Shown in pieces: positions 20,443 through 30,594 of a stretch of DNA of 40,271 bases (within the stretch, counting starts at the first letter, position 1; each line of letters starts with the position of its first letter). A program made the position numbers and the translations under genes. Source of the DNA: Gallibacterium anatis DSM 16844 = F 149 (lineage in GTDB: Bacteria > Pseudomonadota > Gammaproteobacteria > Enterobacterales > Pasteurellaceae); assembly GCF_000379785.1 (NCBI RefSeq), contig NZ_KB903679.1, forward strand, positions 1-40,271. The letters run 5' to 3'. A model generated the notes under the pieces. It saw only the letters and a list, made by a program, of their open reading frames with translations. It was not told the DNA's origin and ran no database searches.

Positions 20443-21423
20443 CTATTGCACGAAAGACAACGCCTTTTCAACCACTTCGATACCGGCGCCGGTTTTATGT
20501 GCATTTTCGCTTAAATAACGTCGCCATTGTCTTGCACCGCGTTGATTTTGGAATGCACCCAGCATATGACGTGTGATTGCTCCCAACGGCACGCCTTGTT
20601 GTAATTCCCGTTCAATATAAGGAAACATTTTTTCAACCGCTTCTAATGGGGTAACGATTGCTGCATTCGGATCAAACAACGCTTGATCAATATATCCCAA
20701 TAATTGCGGATTTTGATAAGCCTCTCGCCCAACCATTACGCCATCGACATATTGTAAATGCCGTTGTATCTCTTCAATCGTTTTTATGCCGCCATTGATC
20801 GCAATTTTCAGTTGTGGAAAATCCCGTTTTAATTGATAAACACGCGTGTAATCAAGCGGTGGAATTTCTCGATTTTCTTTCGGGCTTAATCCGGCAAGCC
20901 ACGCTTTTCTGGCGTGAATAATAAAATCCTGACAACCGACTGCAGAGACTTTTTCAACAAAATCACAAAGAAATTCATAACTGTCGAGATCATCAATGCC
21001 GATTCGGGTTTTAACCGTGACCGGAATATTGATGCGTTGCTGCATTGCGTCAATACATTGTGCCACCAAGTCCGCTTTTGCCATTAGACAGGCACCGAAG
21101 AAACCGTTTTGCACGCGGTCTGATGGGCAACCGACATTCAAGTTAACTTCACTGTAACCACGCTGCTCGGCAAGTGCGGCACAATCCGCCAGTTGTTGCG
21201 GATCACTGCCGCCTAATTGTAGTGCTAACGGCAATTCTTGCGGATGATAAAGCAGATGATCATATTTAGCATAAATGATCGCCGGTGCGGTGACCATTTC
21301 GGTGTACAGCAAAGTATGACGACTGAATTGTCGATGAAAAAAACGGCAGTGACGTGTGGTCCAATCCAGCATTGGGGCGACAGAAAATCGCCCACGATAA
21401 AAATCAATTTGTGTTGTTGTCAT
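20443..21423 (-). CDS. dusA: tRNA-dihydrouridine(20/20a) synthase DusA
   Basis: FMN-dependent reductase that makes dihydrouridine in the tRNA D-loop; 326 aa. It starts [19 protein letters not shown], the DusA-type form of the motif rather than DusB or DusC. The catalytic cysteine region is [21 protein letters not shown], and the phosphate loops are IAINGGI and [14 protein letters not shown]. The ATG at 21423 lies inside the last 20 bases of clcA, suggesting a shared transcript; a longer start at 21483 would lie deeper in clcA and adds no family sequence. Confidence 0.94.
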   Translation of the reverse strand: MTTTQIDFYRGRFSVAPMLDWTTRHCRFFHRQFSRHTLLYTEMVTAPAIIYAKYDHLLYHPQELPLALQLGGSDPQQLADCAALAEQRGYSEVNLNVGCPSDRVQNGFFGACLMAKADLVAQCIDAMQQRINIPVTVKTRIGIDDLDSYEFLCDFVEKVSAVGCQDFIIHARKAWLAGLSPKENREIPPLDYTRVYQLKRDFPQLKIAINGGIKTIEEIQRHLQYVDGVMVGREAYQNPQLLGYIDQALFDPNAAIVTPLEAVEKMFPYIERELQQGVPLGAITRHMLGAFQNQRGARQWRRYLSENAHKTGAGIEVVEKALSFVQ

Positions 21424-22798
21424 TGGTTTTCTGTTGTTGATTAAATTGTTCTTGAATACGTTGACGGAAGCGTCCCGCCGCAAAATGATAAAACGGTTTA
21501 GGGCAAATTTGGCGTGACACGATGGAAGCCATTAAGCTGGTACTGAGCAGCCAGACTAATTCGGGCTGACTTCCTGTCATTTCCATTACAATCACACTGG
21601 CAGTCACCGGTGATTGTGTTGCCGCCGCTAAAAAAGCTGCCATAGATAATAACACTAAAAAACGTTGATCAACGATACCTCCGCTCAAATGCCAAATGTT
21701 GCTGCCGATTGCAGCACCGGTGGTTAATGCCGGTGTAAAAATCCCGCCGGCAATTCCGGACCAGTAAGTAAAAACAGTGGCAAACAGTTTAGCAATGCCG
21801 ACAGAATTATCTAAAGCCTGATCATTTAATGCTTGAGTAACCACCGCATAGCCGGTGCCGTATGTTTGATGATTGGTGAATGTACCGAGTGCTGCTAATA
21901 ATAGTCCGAGAATAAAGGCAACAATGATAGGGTGGCGGCGGACAAAGCCACGCATAAATGCAGGTAAATAAGCGGCAAGCCCTTTACCTAATAGACGCGC
22001 GAATAAACCACCGAAGAAACCGCAGATAACGGCAGTAATCAGTAACCACAGCACAATATTTTGTACGCTGTCGGCACCGCGATATTGCGGAAAGTAAGGG
22101 TTATTCCCTTGAATCAGCACCAGCATAAAACCGGCAGCAAGAACCCCCAATAATACACGGCGTTCCCAACGTAACGGTGTGCCTCTTCCAATCTCTTCAA
22201 TGGCAAAAATAACCCCTGCCAAGGGGGCATTAAATGCAGCTGCCAAACCGCCGGCAGCACCGGTAGCAATTAATTCGTTATAACTCAAGCCGTTAAATGC
22301 TAAATTATATTTGCGACAGAATTTCCCCCAAGATAACATTACTGCCGCACCCACCTGTACCGAAGGCCCTTCACGCCCGACGGATGCGCCGCAACACATT
22401 GCCAAAAAGGTGAGCGGAATTTTCCAGACGGTTTGAGCAAAATGTACCAATGTTTCTTTAGGCTTGCCGTGCGGTAAAGCAATAGAAGCGATAACTTGAG
22501 GGATACCGCTACCGGCTACATAAGGCGTAAATTTTTGGGTAAACCACGCAAGTGCTGCAATGCCGAAAGGAAGTAAAATCCAAGCAACGATTGGATTGAG
22601 ATTGACTAAAAAAGTATTAATTTCCAACCCCAATTCAACCAGTTTTGCAAATCCCCAAGAAACAAGTGCCACTAAGAGTGCTCCAAGCAGTAAACAGATA
22701 AATTCAATACTTTTGCGGGAAAGACGAGAAGTTTGATGTGTTTTGTGTTTTAAATAATGGCGTAAATGAGAAAAATATTGTTCTAACTGAGAAAGCAT
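21404..22798 (-). CDS. clcA: ClC-family chloride channel / H+ antiporter
   Basis: Integral membrane protein of 464 aa with around ten or more hydrophobic stretches. The three selectivity motifs are [20 protein letters not shown] (with the gating glutamate) and [14 protein letters not shown]. The length is that of EcClcA, with no cytosolic CBS domains. By family knowledge it exchanges chloride for protons, often in acid resistance. A TTG at 22816 could add six residues; ATG 22798 is preferred, though neither has a good Shine-Dalgarno sequence. The promoter's -10 probably lies at 22836-22841, within a large hairpin region. Overlaps dusA downstream. Confidence 0.92.
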   Translation of the reverse strand: MLSQLEQYFSHLRHYLKHKTHQTSRLSRKSIEFICLLLGALLVALVSWGFAKLVELGLEINTFLVNLNPIVAWILLPFGIAALAWFTQKFTPYVAGSGIPQVIASIALPHGKPKETLVHFAQTVWKIPLTFLAMCCGASVGREGPSVQVGAAVMLSWGKFCRKYNLAFNGLSYNELIATGAAGGLAAAFNAPLAGVIFAIEEIGRGTPLRWERRVLLGVLAAGFMLVLIQGNNPYFPQYRGADSVQNIVLWLLITAVICGFFGGLFARLLGKGLAAYLPAFMRGFVRRHPIIVAFILGLLLAALGTFTNHQTYGTGYAVVTQALNDQALDNSVGIAKLFATVFTYWSGIAGGIFTPALTTGAAIGSNIWHLSGGIVDQRFLVLLSMAAFLAAATQSPVTASVIVMEMTGSQPELVWLLSTSLMASIVSRQICPKPFYHFAAGRFRQRIQEQFNQQQKTNDNNTN

Positions 22799-22835
22799 AA
22801 AAATAGGATTGAGCAAAATTGACTAAATGGCGGTC

Positions 22836-22864
22836 ATTATAAACAAGAATATTCGAGAATCGAA
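22836..22864 (-). promoter_or_regulatory. Probable clcA promoter
   Basis: On the minus strand TTCGAT (22864-22859) and a perfect TATAAT (22841-22836) are 17 bases apart, about 38 bases before the clcA ATG. The -35 lies inside one arm of the 22849-22896 inverted repeat. Confidence 0.5.
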
Positions 22865-22896
22865 ATGCTTTTGCGGTTTTTTCGCTTCTCGAATAT
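22849..22896. repeat. Large imperfect hairpin between clcA and the 23 kb gene
   Basis: Arms 22849-22865 and 22880-22896 are complementary at 16 of 17 positions (ATATTCGAGAA, one mismatch, CGAAA). It lies just past the stop of the small gene at 22907 and could act as a terminator on the minus strand, although the following T-run is weak. It also overlaps the clcA -35. Confidence 0.65.
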
Positions 22897-22906
22897 CAAC
22901 TGTGAT

Positions 22907-23242
22907 TTAAATACAACCGCCACAGCTGCCGCAACGCCAATCATCTTTATTTACTGCTTGATAAAAAAAGCGCATATTTTGTTCTTCAATCGGAATATCT
23001 TCCTGAATAAAAACATCGGTTAACCATTCAATATTTTCTAAAATCCAGTCATTTTCATCCAATCCTTCAAGATAAAGCTCATCTTCCGGATCGATAAAAT
23101 TGTAAATTCCGCGTGTGCCCATATCGTGTTCGCGTTTCTCTTCCGGCAAAGTAATGGGTTTGCCTTGATAAGTAATTTCCCAATGCCCTAAACAAAGGGT
23201 ATTACCTTTCGATGACCAGTGTGCATCAAATGGATTTTCCAT
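22907..23242 (-). CDS. Uncharacterised 111-aa protein with C-terminal cysteine cluster
   Basis: I do not recognise a named family. The protein is acidic, soluble and aromatic-rich, with no signal peptide or membrane segment. It begins MENPFDAHWSSKGNTL, has a strand-like stretch LGHWEITYQGKPITLPE, an acidic middle (DPEDELYLEGLDENDW), and ends WRCGSCGGCI, with three cysteines spaced C-x2-C-x2-C. Such a tail could bind a metal or take part in redox chemistry; that is inference. ATG 23242 follows GAGAGG. It is a single gene between ampD and clcA on the minus strand. Codon use looks native, so it is probably a real conserved Pasteurellaceae gene. Confidence 0.7.
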   Translation of the reverse strand: MENPFDAHWSSKGNTLCLGHWEITYQGKPITLPEEKREHDMGTRGIYNFIDPEDELYLEGLDENDWILENIEWLTDVFIQEDIPIEEQNMRFFYQAVNKDDWRCGSCGGCI

Positions 23243-23328
23243 ATTCGTACCTCTCTGATAAATCGTTGGCGGCAGTATAAGCCCGGATAACGAAGGCTTT
23301 AATTACTTAAATGAGGTAAATCACGTGA

Positions 23329-23883
23329 TTATTTGATATAGCTCAATTTTTGTCGGTAATAATGCCAGTTGAAATATTGACCGGGATCGATCTTACGACC
23401 GGGCGAAATATCGCAATGGCCAACAATCCGATCGGGCGTAATTAACGGGTAAGTTTGCATAATGGCAGCGGTGACTTCAGCCAAAGTGCAATATTGTTGT
23501 TCAGTAAAGGGTTGATTATTGCTCCCCTCCAACTCAATCCCAATAGCAAAATCATTACATTTTTCACGCCCTTGAAACGAAGACAAGCCGGCGTGCCACG
23601 CACGTTGATTAAAATTAACATACTGTTTAATTTCACCGTTTCGTCTGATCAAACAGTGTGCGGAAACCCGTTGCTGATAAATTTCAGCAAAATAGGGGTG
23701 AAGCGAAGGGTCTAATTTCCCTTGAAAGAAATCATCAATAAAATCGCCGCTAAATTGTTCCGGCGGTAGGCTGATATAGTGAATCACCAGCAATGAAATA
23801 TCATTAACATCGGGGCGCTGATCAAAATGCGGTGAAGGAATTTGTACTGCATTTTGTAGCGTACCATCTATTATTTTGTACAT
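23329..23883 (-). CDS. ampD: 1,6-anhydro-N-acetylmuramyl-L-alanine amidase AmpD
   Basis: Cytosolic zinc amidase that cuts anhydro-muropeptides during cell-wall recycling; 184 aa, matching the family. The zinc-binding histidines lie in LLVIHYISLP, ARG-type segment AWHAGLSSF, and GHCDISPGRKIDPG; the substrate motif FAIGIELEG is also present. There is no signal peptide, as expected for AmpD as opposed to periplasmic AmiD. It is divergent from pilA, sharing about 100 bases of upstream DNA, the arrangement known in Haemophilus influenzae. Confidence 0.95.
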   Translation of the reverse strand: MYKIIDGTLQNAVQIPSPHFDQRPDVNDISLLVIHYISLPPEQFSGDFIDDFFQGKLDPSLHPYFAEIYQQRVSAHCLIRRNGEIKQYVNFNQRAWHAGLSSFQGREKCNDFAIGIELEGSNNQPFTEQQYCTLAEVTAAIMQTYPLITPDRIVGHCDISPGRKIDPGQYFNWHYYRQKLSYIK

Positions 23884-23897
23884 AAAAATTCTCTTTT

Positions 23898-23913
23898 TTC
23901 GATCAGTATCACA
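23898..23913 (+). promoter_or_regulatory. Candidate CRP-S (competence) site upstream of pilA
   Basis: TTCGA-N6-TCACA (23898-23913) fits the 16-base core of a CRP-S site, with the cytosine at position 3 of the first half-site that marks Sxy-dependent sites, and it is preceded by a T-run. Centred near 23905, it would place a start at about 23947 with GCTAAT as a -10. In the family, pilABCD is induced through such a site during competence. Confidence 0.6.
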
Positions 23914-23987
23914 ATATTTTAACGAGTTTCTAGGCTAATGAAGCTGTTTTTGTCATTTTTTAGCAAATTTTTTTGCGAGGAGCTGAT

Positions 23988-24449
23988 ATGAAAAAACGTG
24001 AACAACTTAAGTCGAATTATGCCGGATTTACTTTAATCGAATTGATGATCGTCATTGCGATTATTGCCGTGTTGGCAACCATTGCCATTCCTTCTTATCA
24101 AAATTACACCAAAAAGGCGGCAATATCAGAATTGATTCAGGCCTCTTCACCCTATAAGGCGGAAGTTGAACTCTGTATTTATAACACTAAGAGTAAAGCA
24201 AGCTGTAACGCCGGTCAAAACGGCATTCAGGCGAAGCCGTCTAATATGGATAAATTTAAATATCTTAAAGAGGTTAATGTGGCTGCCGGTGTTATTTCTG
24301 TTTTCGGTAAACCCAGTCTGGAGAGCATCAGTTATACGATGACACCAAGTGACGGCAATAACGGTGAATTAATTGATTGGAGTGTAACTTGTAGCGGTGA
24401 TAATGGGCTGTTTCCGGCAGGATTTTGTAGCAATACTTCTGCAAATTAA
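23988..24449 (+). CDS. pilA: Type IV prepilin PilA
   Basis: Major pilin or pseudopilin precursor of 153 aa. A short basic leader (MKKREQLKSNYAG) is followed by the class III cleavage site G13-F14 and the hydrophobic helix FTLIELMIVIAIIAVLATIA, with Glu at mature position 5. The mature domain has cysteine pairs (ELCIY...ASC and VTCSG...GFC) typical of disulfide-bound pilins. ATG 23988 follows GCGAGGAG; the earlier in-frame start at 23973 would lengthen the leader needlessly. First gene of pilABCD, probably used for DNA uptake and perhaps adhesion and twitching. PilD in the same operon should process it. Confidence 0.95.
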   Translation: MKKREQLKSNYAGFTLIELMIVIAIIAVLATIAIPSYQNYTKKAAISELIQASSPYKAEVELCIYNTKSKASCNAGQNGIQAKPSNMDKFKYLKEVNVAAGVISVFGKPSLESISYTMTPSDGNNGELIDWSVTCSGDNGLFPAGFCSNTSAN

Positions 24450-24465
24450 TTAGGGAGCAGCGAAA

Positions 24466-25875
24466 ATGGGCTATTGTGTAAAGGCATTGGATTCGGAGCA
24501 GCTGTTTGAAATTTCAGAATTGCAATGGCAGAAGAATCAACAGCAATATGAACTGTTATTGCGTTATTTAGCTGTACCGTTGCAGGAACAAGCGCAACAG
24601 TTATGGTTAGCGGTTGAGTCTTTCGATAATTTAGCAGCTTGCGAGACCTTTGCTTTTCTTTCCGGCAAACAGATTGAGCCGGTTGCGATCGGACAAACTG
24701 CACTGAAACAGTTATTACAGCAGCTGCAACCCGGAACGGCGACAAATCAAGTGCAAGAATCACAACTGCATAGTTATCAGCAAAATGATATTGTCGCAAA
24801 ATCGGATGAAATTGCGGAAGTTGATGCACAAGAGCCGATTATTCAACTATTCAATCAATTATTGGAATCAGGTTTGCAATATTCCGTTTCTGATATTCAT
24901 CTTGAGCCGTTACGTCAGGAGTTCCAGATTCGCTTTAGGATTGACGGCGTATTACAACGACATCAGGTGCTGACATTGTCAATAGGTCAACGCTTAAACT
25001 CACGCCTAAAATTGTTGGCAAAACTGGATATTAACGAATTACGCTTGCCGCAGGATGGTCGTTTTCGTTTTAAAACCGCATTCGGTGAAACATTAGATAT
25101 TCGGTTATCTTCTCTACCGACACAATATGGTGAAAAAATCGTATTACGATTGCAACCTAACACACCGGTGTTTGATGACTTTACCGAACTGGGAATGACA
25201 AACGAGCAGGCTGTGCTGTTTCGGCAAGCGTTATCTCAACCGCAAGGATTAATTTTGGTGACCGGACCGACCGGAAGTGGTAAAAGTTTGACATTATATA
25301 GCGGTTTACATTTTTTAAATCAGGAAAGTCGCCATATTCTTACGGCGGAAGATCCGATAGAACTGCAATTAAACGGCATTATTCAGACCCAAGCAAATGC
25401 CGCAATCGGTTTAACTTTTGCGACATTATTGCGGAGTTTTTTACGCCAAGATCCGGATGTCATTATGGTTGGGGAAATTCGAGATCAGGAAACGGCAGAG
25501 ATAGCATTACGCGCGGCACAGACGGGGCATTTAGTGTTATCGACACTGCATACCAATACGGCAATCGGTGCAATTTCCCGATTACAACAGTTGGGAATTG
25601 CACAACACGAATTGGAAAATTCATTATTGCTGGTGGTGGCACAACGTTTAGTCCGCAAACGTTGCACCTTATGCCAAGGTGATAAATCTCAGCAATGCGA
25701 TTGTGTTGACGGTTATCGCGGACGAACCGGCGTTTATCAACTGCTACATTATCAGCAACAACAAATTCAAATGGATTATCCGACATTATTGGCGGCAGCA
25801 CAGCTTAAATTACAGCAACAGATCACGACAACAGCAGAGGTTGAGCGCGTCTTCGGCAAGACGGAGAACAGCTAA
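24466..25875 (+). CDS. pilB: Type IV pilus assembly ATPase PilB
   Basis: Hexameric extension ATPase of the GspE/PilB family, 469 aa. The degenerate N-terminal domain leads to the NTE motif SDIHLEPL and R-rich segment, Walker A GPTGSGKS with K273, the Asp box and LTAEDPIE, Walker B DPDVIMVGEIRDQETAE and the His box TGHLVLSTLHTN. A zinc-binding cysteine cluster (RCTLCQGDKSQQCDC) precedes GYRGRTGVYQLL. It powers pilus polymerisation at the inner membrane. Starts 17 bases after pilA and 16 bases before pilC, so it belongs to the operon. Confidence 0.95.
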   Translation: MGYCVKALDSEQLFEISELQWQKNQQQYELLLRYLAVPLQEQAQQLWLAVESFDNLAACETFAFLSGKQIEPVAIGQTALKQLLQQLQPGTATNQVQESQLHSYQQNDIVAKSDEIAEVDAQEPIIQLFNQLLESGLQYSVSDIHLEPLRQEFQIRFRIDGVLQRHQVLTLSIGQRLNSRLKLLAKLDINELRLPQDGRFRFKTAFGETLDIRLSSLPTQYGEKIVLRLQPNTPVFDDFTELGMTNEQAVLFRQALSQPQGLILVTGPTGSGKSLTLYSGLHFLNQESRHILTAEDPIELQLNGIIQTQANAAIGLTFATLLRSFLRQDPDVIMVGEIRDQETAEIALRAAQTGHLVLSTLHTNTAIGAISRLQQLGIAQHELENSLLLVVAQRLVRKRCTLCQGDKSQQCDCVDGYRGRTGVYQLLHYQQQQIQMDYPTLLAAAQLKLQQQITTTAEVERVFGKTENS

Positions 25876-25890
25876 AAATGGAGAAACACA

Positions 25891-27099
25891 ATGCCGGAAT
25901 ATCGTTGGAAAGGAAAAGATCAATTTGGTAATAGCGTCAAAGGGGTATTGATTGCGGATGATCGGGAACAGGCACGTCAACGCCTTTTTGCACAAGGGAT
26001 CTTTTTATCCTCATTAAATAAAAATTGGCAATTTTTCTCCACACTAACATTGGAGAAACAAGCTGAATTTTTATTGCAGTTCGCATTATTGTTGCAGGCA
26101 GAGATACCGTTGAAACCGGCGTTGCAGATGTTACAGGAAAGTTGTGATTCAACCTCTTTATACCAACTGATAGGGCGGTGCTTAACCGCATTGAACAGTG
26201 GCTTTTCATTATCAACGGCATTAAAAAATGAAAAGCAATTTTTATCGGAACAGGAGTGGCAATTGTTATACAGCGGTGAAATCAGTGCGCAATTGGCAAA
26301 GGTAATGAAACAATTAGCGGATAATAAATTGCGACAACTAAAGTTACGGCAGCAGATGAAAAAAATTATGTTTTATCCGTTAATGATGTTGTCGGTGTCA
26401 ATGTTATTAACGGTGTTATTGCTGCTCTTTATTGTGCCTAAATTTGCTGATTTATATGATCAACAACAGCACGCCTTACCGTTGATTACACAAGTTTTAT
26501 TACAGAGCTCGCAATTTTTGCAAAATTATCTGTGGCAATTATTGGCGGTATTTGTCGTAGGCATTGTGGCGTTACGGCGGTGTTATCTGATGTTTCCTTC
26601 ATTACGTCGGCAATTATTGAAATTGGCTTGCTTAGTGCCGTCAATTCAGCGGCTTTATTTGCAGTTACAACAAATTCAGTTTTATACCATTCTCTCTTCA
26701 ATGTTAAATTCAGGCATAACCTTGCAACAGAGTTTAGCCACCTTTGTGCCTCAATCCGGTTATCAACGAAGCCGAGCAGCAACAGAATCCATTTTAGCGA
26801 TCGAAGCACAGCAATGTTTACAGAGTTTGCAGGCAGGACAACGATTTTCTGCAGGGTTGAGCAGTCGCTTTATTCCTTATCAGGCAAAACAGATGATTAT
26901 TATCGGTGAAAATAGCGGCAATTTGGTGCAGATGTTGCACTATTTAGCGGAACAGAGCCAACAAAATTTATCTAATCAGGTGGAGCTTTTTTCTAAATTA
27001 TTGGAGCCGATATTAATGTTAATAATCGGCTCGATTATTGGTGTGGTTATTGCCGGTATGTATCTGCCGATTTTTAATATGGGCAATGTGGTTTTATGA
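25891..27099 (+). CDS. pilC: Type IV pilus inner-membrane platform protein PilC
   Basis: T2SS F-domain platform protein of 402 aa. Two repeated F domains with membrane helices are visible: the first around residues 60-190, ending in MFYPLMMLSVSMLLTVLLLL, and the second from about 265 to the C-terminus with QFYTILSSMLNSGITLQQSL and LLEPILMLIIGSIIGVVIAG. The family's closing motif MYLPIFNMG is present. It anchors the ATPase PilB and the pilin-loading machinery. It overlaps pilD by four bases (ATGA), indicating coupled translation. Confidence 0.94.
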   Translation: MPEYRWKGKDQFGNSVKGVLIADDREQARQRLFAQGIFLSSLNKNWQFFSTLTLEKQAEFLLQFALLLQAEIPLKPALQMLQESCDSTSLYQLIGRCLTALNSGFSLSTALKNEKQFLSEQEWQLLYSGEISAQLAKVMKQLADNKLRQLKLRQQMKKIMFYPLMMLSVSMLLTVLLLLFIVPKFADLYDQQQHALPLITQVLLQSSQFLQNYLWQLLAVFVVGIVALRRCYLMFPSLRRQLLKLACLVPSIQRLYLQLQQIQFYTILSSMLNSGITLQQSLATFVPQSGYQRSRAATESILAIEAQQCLQSLQAGQRFSAGLSSRFIPYQAKQMIIIGENSGNLVQMLHYLAEQSQQNLSNQVELFSKLLEPILMLIIGSIIGVVIAGMYLPIFNMGNVVL

Positions 27100-27728
27100 T
27101 GGTTGCGGTTTTATTGTTGTTGAGTGTTGCTTTCTTCTGTTGGCATCAACAGCAGCACGCTATTTTGTCTGAAAAAACCTCAGTTTGTTTTAACGTGGAG
27201 AGCAGCTTGCATCTTCTTTGCTACTTACTGATTGCACTAGCCTGTTATTTTTTAACGATGAAGAGTTGGGCAGTGGGGTTGTATTATGTGCTTTACGCCG
27301 TATGTTATCAGGTCGCAATATTGGATTATCAATATCAGCGAATTTCTGTGATCCACTGTTATTTATTGTTGGTTTGTGCATTATTGTTGGCAGCGTTTGA
27401 AATAAGTTCACTAGCTCTTTTTGATGCGGTGATTAGCTTTTCTACCGCTTTTGTTTCCGGATTATTGCTTTATCTTTTGTTATATTTAAGCGGAAAAACA
27501 AACGCATTAGGGCTAGGTGATGTTTTATTATTCCCCTCGTTAGCGTTATTGATTTCGGTATATTTTCTTCCCTATCTGTTACTCATATCCAGTATAATAG
27601 CCATACTGCACTATTTACTTTTAAGCGGTGGTCGAGGGCGTTATATCCCCTTCGCACCGAGTTTGGTGATTGCAGCGTTAAGTCTATTTTTATTACAGGA
27701 GAGCGGCAAACTCTCTTTTTTATATTAA
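27096..27728 (+). CDS. pilD: Prepilin peptidase PilD (short form)
   Basis: Inner-membrane aspartyl protease of 210 aa that cleaves PilA. The two catalytic-aspartate regions are AILDYQYQRIS and ALGLGDVLLFPSL, and the C-terminal motif RYIPFAPSL matches the peptidase domain. Roughly seven hydrophobic segments are visible. The N-terminal methylase domain with its C-x2-C...C-x2-C zinc site, present in most PilD proteins, is absent, as in the short Haemophilus enzyme. It probably processes, but may not N-methylate, pilins. Its ATG overlaps the pilC stop. Confidence 0.9.
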   Translation: MMVAVLLLLSVAFFCWHQQQHAILSEKTSVCFNVESSLHLLCYLLIALACYFLTMKSWAVGLYYVLYAVCYQVAILDYQYQRISVIHCYLLLVCALLLAAFEISSLALFDAVISFSTAFVSGLLLYLLLYLSGKTNALGLGDVLLFPSLALLISVYFLPYLLLISSIIAILHYLLLSGGRGRYIPFAPSLVIAALSLFLLQESGKLSFLY

Positions 27729-27742
27729 GTGGAGTGTAATGA

Positions 27743-28583
<841 letters not shown>

Positions 28584-28669
28584 TTTGTCGTTGAGAACAA
28601 TGAATTTTTATTGAGCATTTGTGCTGTTTTGTTCGATTTTAAACCAGCTAAAAACGAGGGAATAAAAAG

Positions 28670-28942
28670 GTGGAGTTGGAAATTCAACATCAGGATAACG
28701 GGCAACAAGGGCGTTTTTTTATTGAGAAACAGCATCAGTGTGTCGCATTTTTGAGTTATGTTTATCTGAATGAAACGATGATTAATGCTGATCATACTTT
28801 CGTTGATGTGAGTTTACGTAATCAAGGTGTAGGCGATAAATTAATTCAAGCGTTGCGTCATTTTATTGCTGAGAAAAATTTAAAACTCAAGGCAAGTTGT
28901 GGTTATGTGGCGGCAAAATTAAGAAAGGAATTGGCAGAATAA
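28670..28942 (+). CDS. Small GNAT-like acetyltransferase (YjdJ type)
   Basis: A 90-aa protein with a minimal GNAT fold like E. coli YjdJ. The acetyl-CoA loop appears as RNQGVGDKLIQALRHF (R/Q-x-x-G-x-G/A), preceded by FVDVSL. The start is a GTG at 28670 with GAGGG nine bases before it; no ATG fits the family N-terminus. Substrate unknown. It lies 86 bases after yacG and ends ahead of a strong terminator, so it may be the last gene of the pil-coaE transcript or have its own promoter. Confidence 0.75.
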   Translation: MELEIQHQDNGQQGRFFIEKQHQCVAFLSYVYLNETMINADHTFVDVSLRNQGVGDKLIQALRHFIAEKNLKLKASCGYVAAKLRKELAE

Positions 28943-28956
28943 ATTTGAGAAAACAG

Positions 28957-28998
28957 AGGCTTTGCCGCGAAGATGAAATCTAATGGCAAAGCCTTTTT
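28957..28998 (+). terminator. Terminator between the GNAT gene and fdhE
   Basis: A perfect 10-bp stem AGGCTTTGCC / GGCAAAGCCT (28957-28966, 28985-28994) followed by TTTTTA on the plus strand. The minus side has a weaker T-run, so it may also end the convergent formate dehydrogenase operon. Confidence 0.85.
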
Positions 28999-29007
28999 AT
29001 TTAGCAT

Positions 29008-29931
29008 TTAACCGACTGGAAAGAGCAATGGATTAATTCCGCTACGGGCATAGCCTTTTTCTTCCATTTCATTGTCGAGCAACAAGGTTGCCAAGTCATC
29101 TGCCGCCGGTTCAACATTAGGATCTTTATCTTGATATAACACCTTTAAATAGCTGTGGCAATCATCGCAGCTTTCCGCTTTGACCGCCGCATATTCGCTA
29201 TCAAGTGACCAATAATCGATATGCGCAGTTTGTTCACAATTTGTACATTTACTGCGCACAATATTCCATTCGCTTTCACACAGCGCACAATGTACATAAC
29301 GCAAGCCTTGTGTTGTGCTGAAATGAACCACACTGGTGATCGGCGCTGAACCGCATACCGGGCAGAAATGGCGATGTTCACCGAGTTCCGCATTAGCGTG
29401 ATGTGGAATTTGTTGCACTAATTGTACCCAATAAAGATTTAAAGCTGCCCACACAAAAATTGCCTGATCACTGCTTACCGCTTCAAATTCACTGTTCAGT
29501 AGATGATCAGCAATTTGTTCACGTTGTTGCATAGACATTTTTTCCAATGTTTCGATGGTATCGGCAATGACGCCATCGGCAAAACTTTTACACTCTTCAA
29601 GTAGATGAGTGAGTAGCGTTTGCCAAACAGCATCACGTTTCCAGTTTTTGAAATGTAACGGCTGTGAGGCGAGAACTTCTGCGCTTAGAACCTCTTTATC
29701 TAAACGAGGATCTTTTGCGATAGGTTGTTCCTGTAATAATCTTAGCTGTACATCAACAATTTTTGCGGTGAATTGCAAATAATCTTTGAAAGGACTGTTT
29801 TCCGCTAATTGACGTAAGCGTTTCGCTCGACGTTGATATAAATTTTTAGGATTTGCGAAAAGAAGCGGGGGGCTGTTTAGCCCCTCCGCTGCCTGTTTGA
29901 TTTCGCTTTCCGGTAGGATACGAATACTCAT
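29008..29931 (-). CDS. fdhE: Formate dehydrogenase accessory protein FdhE
   Basis: Cytoplasmic maturation factor for respiratory formate dehydrogenase, 307 aa, the usual size. Rubredoxin-like C-x2-C pairs lie in the C-terminal half: [29 protein letters not shown] and [11 protein letters not shown]. The conserved FAPPPLLF-like N-terminal region appears as [10 protein letters not shown]. It lies two bases after fdnI on the minus strand as the last gene of the operon. In the family it interacts with the Tat-exported catalytic subunit before export. Confidence 0.95.
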   Translation of the reverse strand: MSIRILPESEIKQAAEGLNSPPLLFANPKNLYQRRAKRLRQLAENSPFKDYLQFTAKIVDVQLRLLQEQPIAKDPRLDKEVLSAEVLASQPLHFKNWKRDAVWQTLLTHLLEECKSFADGVIADTIETLEKMSMQQREQIADHLLNSEFEAVSSDQAIFVWAALNLYWVQLVQQIPHHANAELGEHRHFCPVCGSAPITSVVHFSTTQGLRYVHCALCESEWNIVRSKCTNCEQTAHIDYWSLDSEYAAVKAESCDDCHSYLKVLYQDKDPNVEPAADDLATLLLDNEMEEKGYARSGINPLLFPVG

Positions 29932-29932
29932 A

Positions 29933-30592
29933 TTATTGTTTTTCCTGTTGTTCTTCTCGTTCTAAAATCGGTTTGATTTCTTCACGGAACCAACGTGGGT
30001 GATGTTTTTTCGCCCAACGTGCAGTAACAGTACCGACAAGCATTCCGGTAATTGATCCTTTCACCCAAATCGCCATATAGATATGAACCATAATGCCGAG
30101 GATTAAAGCGATTGCACTGCAAGCGTGCAATAAAATCGCAACACGGATAACAGGAATTGGGAATAATGGCGCGAAATAAGGTCGCCACATAATGACTCCG
30201 GTAACTAACAACAGCAATAATGCGCCGATGAGTGTCCAGAAGAGTAATTTCTGTCCCATATTGTAGTGACCGACATCAGACACGTGGTGTTCGTTGCCTT
30301 TCAACACTTCCACCACATTTAACAGCCAACGCCAGTCGTCTTTTTCGATTAAATTGTCACGCCAATAGGTTTTAAACAGCACCATAAAAGCAGCAATCAT
30401 AATTAATCCGGTAAATGGATGCACAATTCTTGCCAGTTGCGGTGTACCGAGAATATCCGCAATCCAAGAGAAGTCTTGGAAGAAGAATGAAAGCCCGGAC
30501 AATCCTGTTGTGAAAAAACAGAAAACAACAAGCCAGTGACTTAAACGTTCTTTGGTATTATGGCGTAACACTTTTTTGTTTAAATCTACCAT
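29933..30592 (-). CDS. fdnI: Formate dehydrogenase cytochrome b556 subunit
   Basis: Membrane diheme cytochrome b of 219 aa with four transmembrane helices, which passes electrons from the iron-sulfur subunit to menaquinone. The N-terminal histidine lies in [16 protein letters not shown]; others are in [10 protein letters not shown] and in the later [21 protein letters not shown]. It sits two bases downstream of fdnH, so it is co-transcribed. The C-terminal cytoplasmic tail is charged ([15 protein letters not shown]). Confidence 0.94.
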   Translation of the reverse strand: MVDLNKKVLRHNTKERLSHWLVVFCFFTTGLSGLSFFFQDFSWIADILGTPQLARIVHPFTGLIMIAAFMVLFKTYWRDNLIEKDDWRWLLNVVEVLKGNEHHVSDVGHYNMGQKLLFWTLIGALLLLLVTGVIMWRPYFAPLFPIPVIRVAILLHACSAIALILGIMVHIYMAIWVKGSITGMLVGTVTARWAKKHHPRWFREEIKPILEREEQQEKQ

Positions 30593-30594
30593 CG

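Noticed and set aside
23319-23330. 12-bp palindrome AATCACGTGATT at the ampD stop codon
   Set aside because: Short, without a spacer or partner site, and easily due to chance. Not reported as a site.
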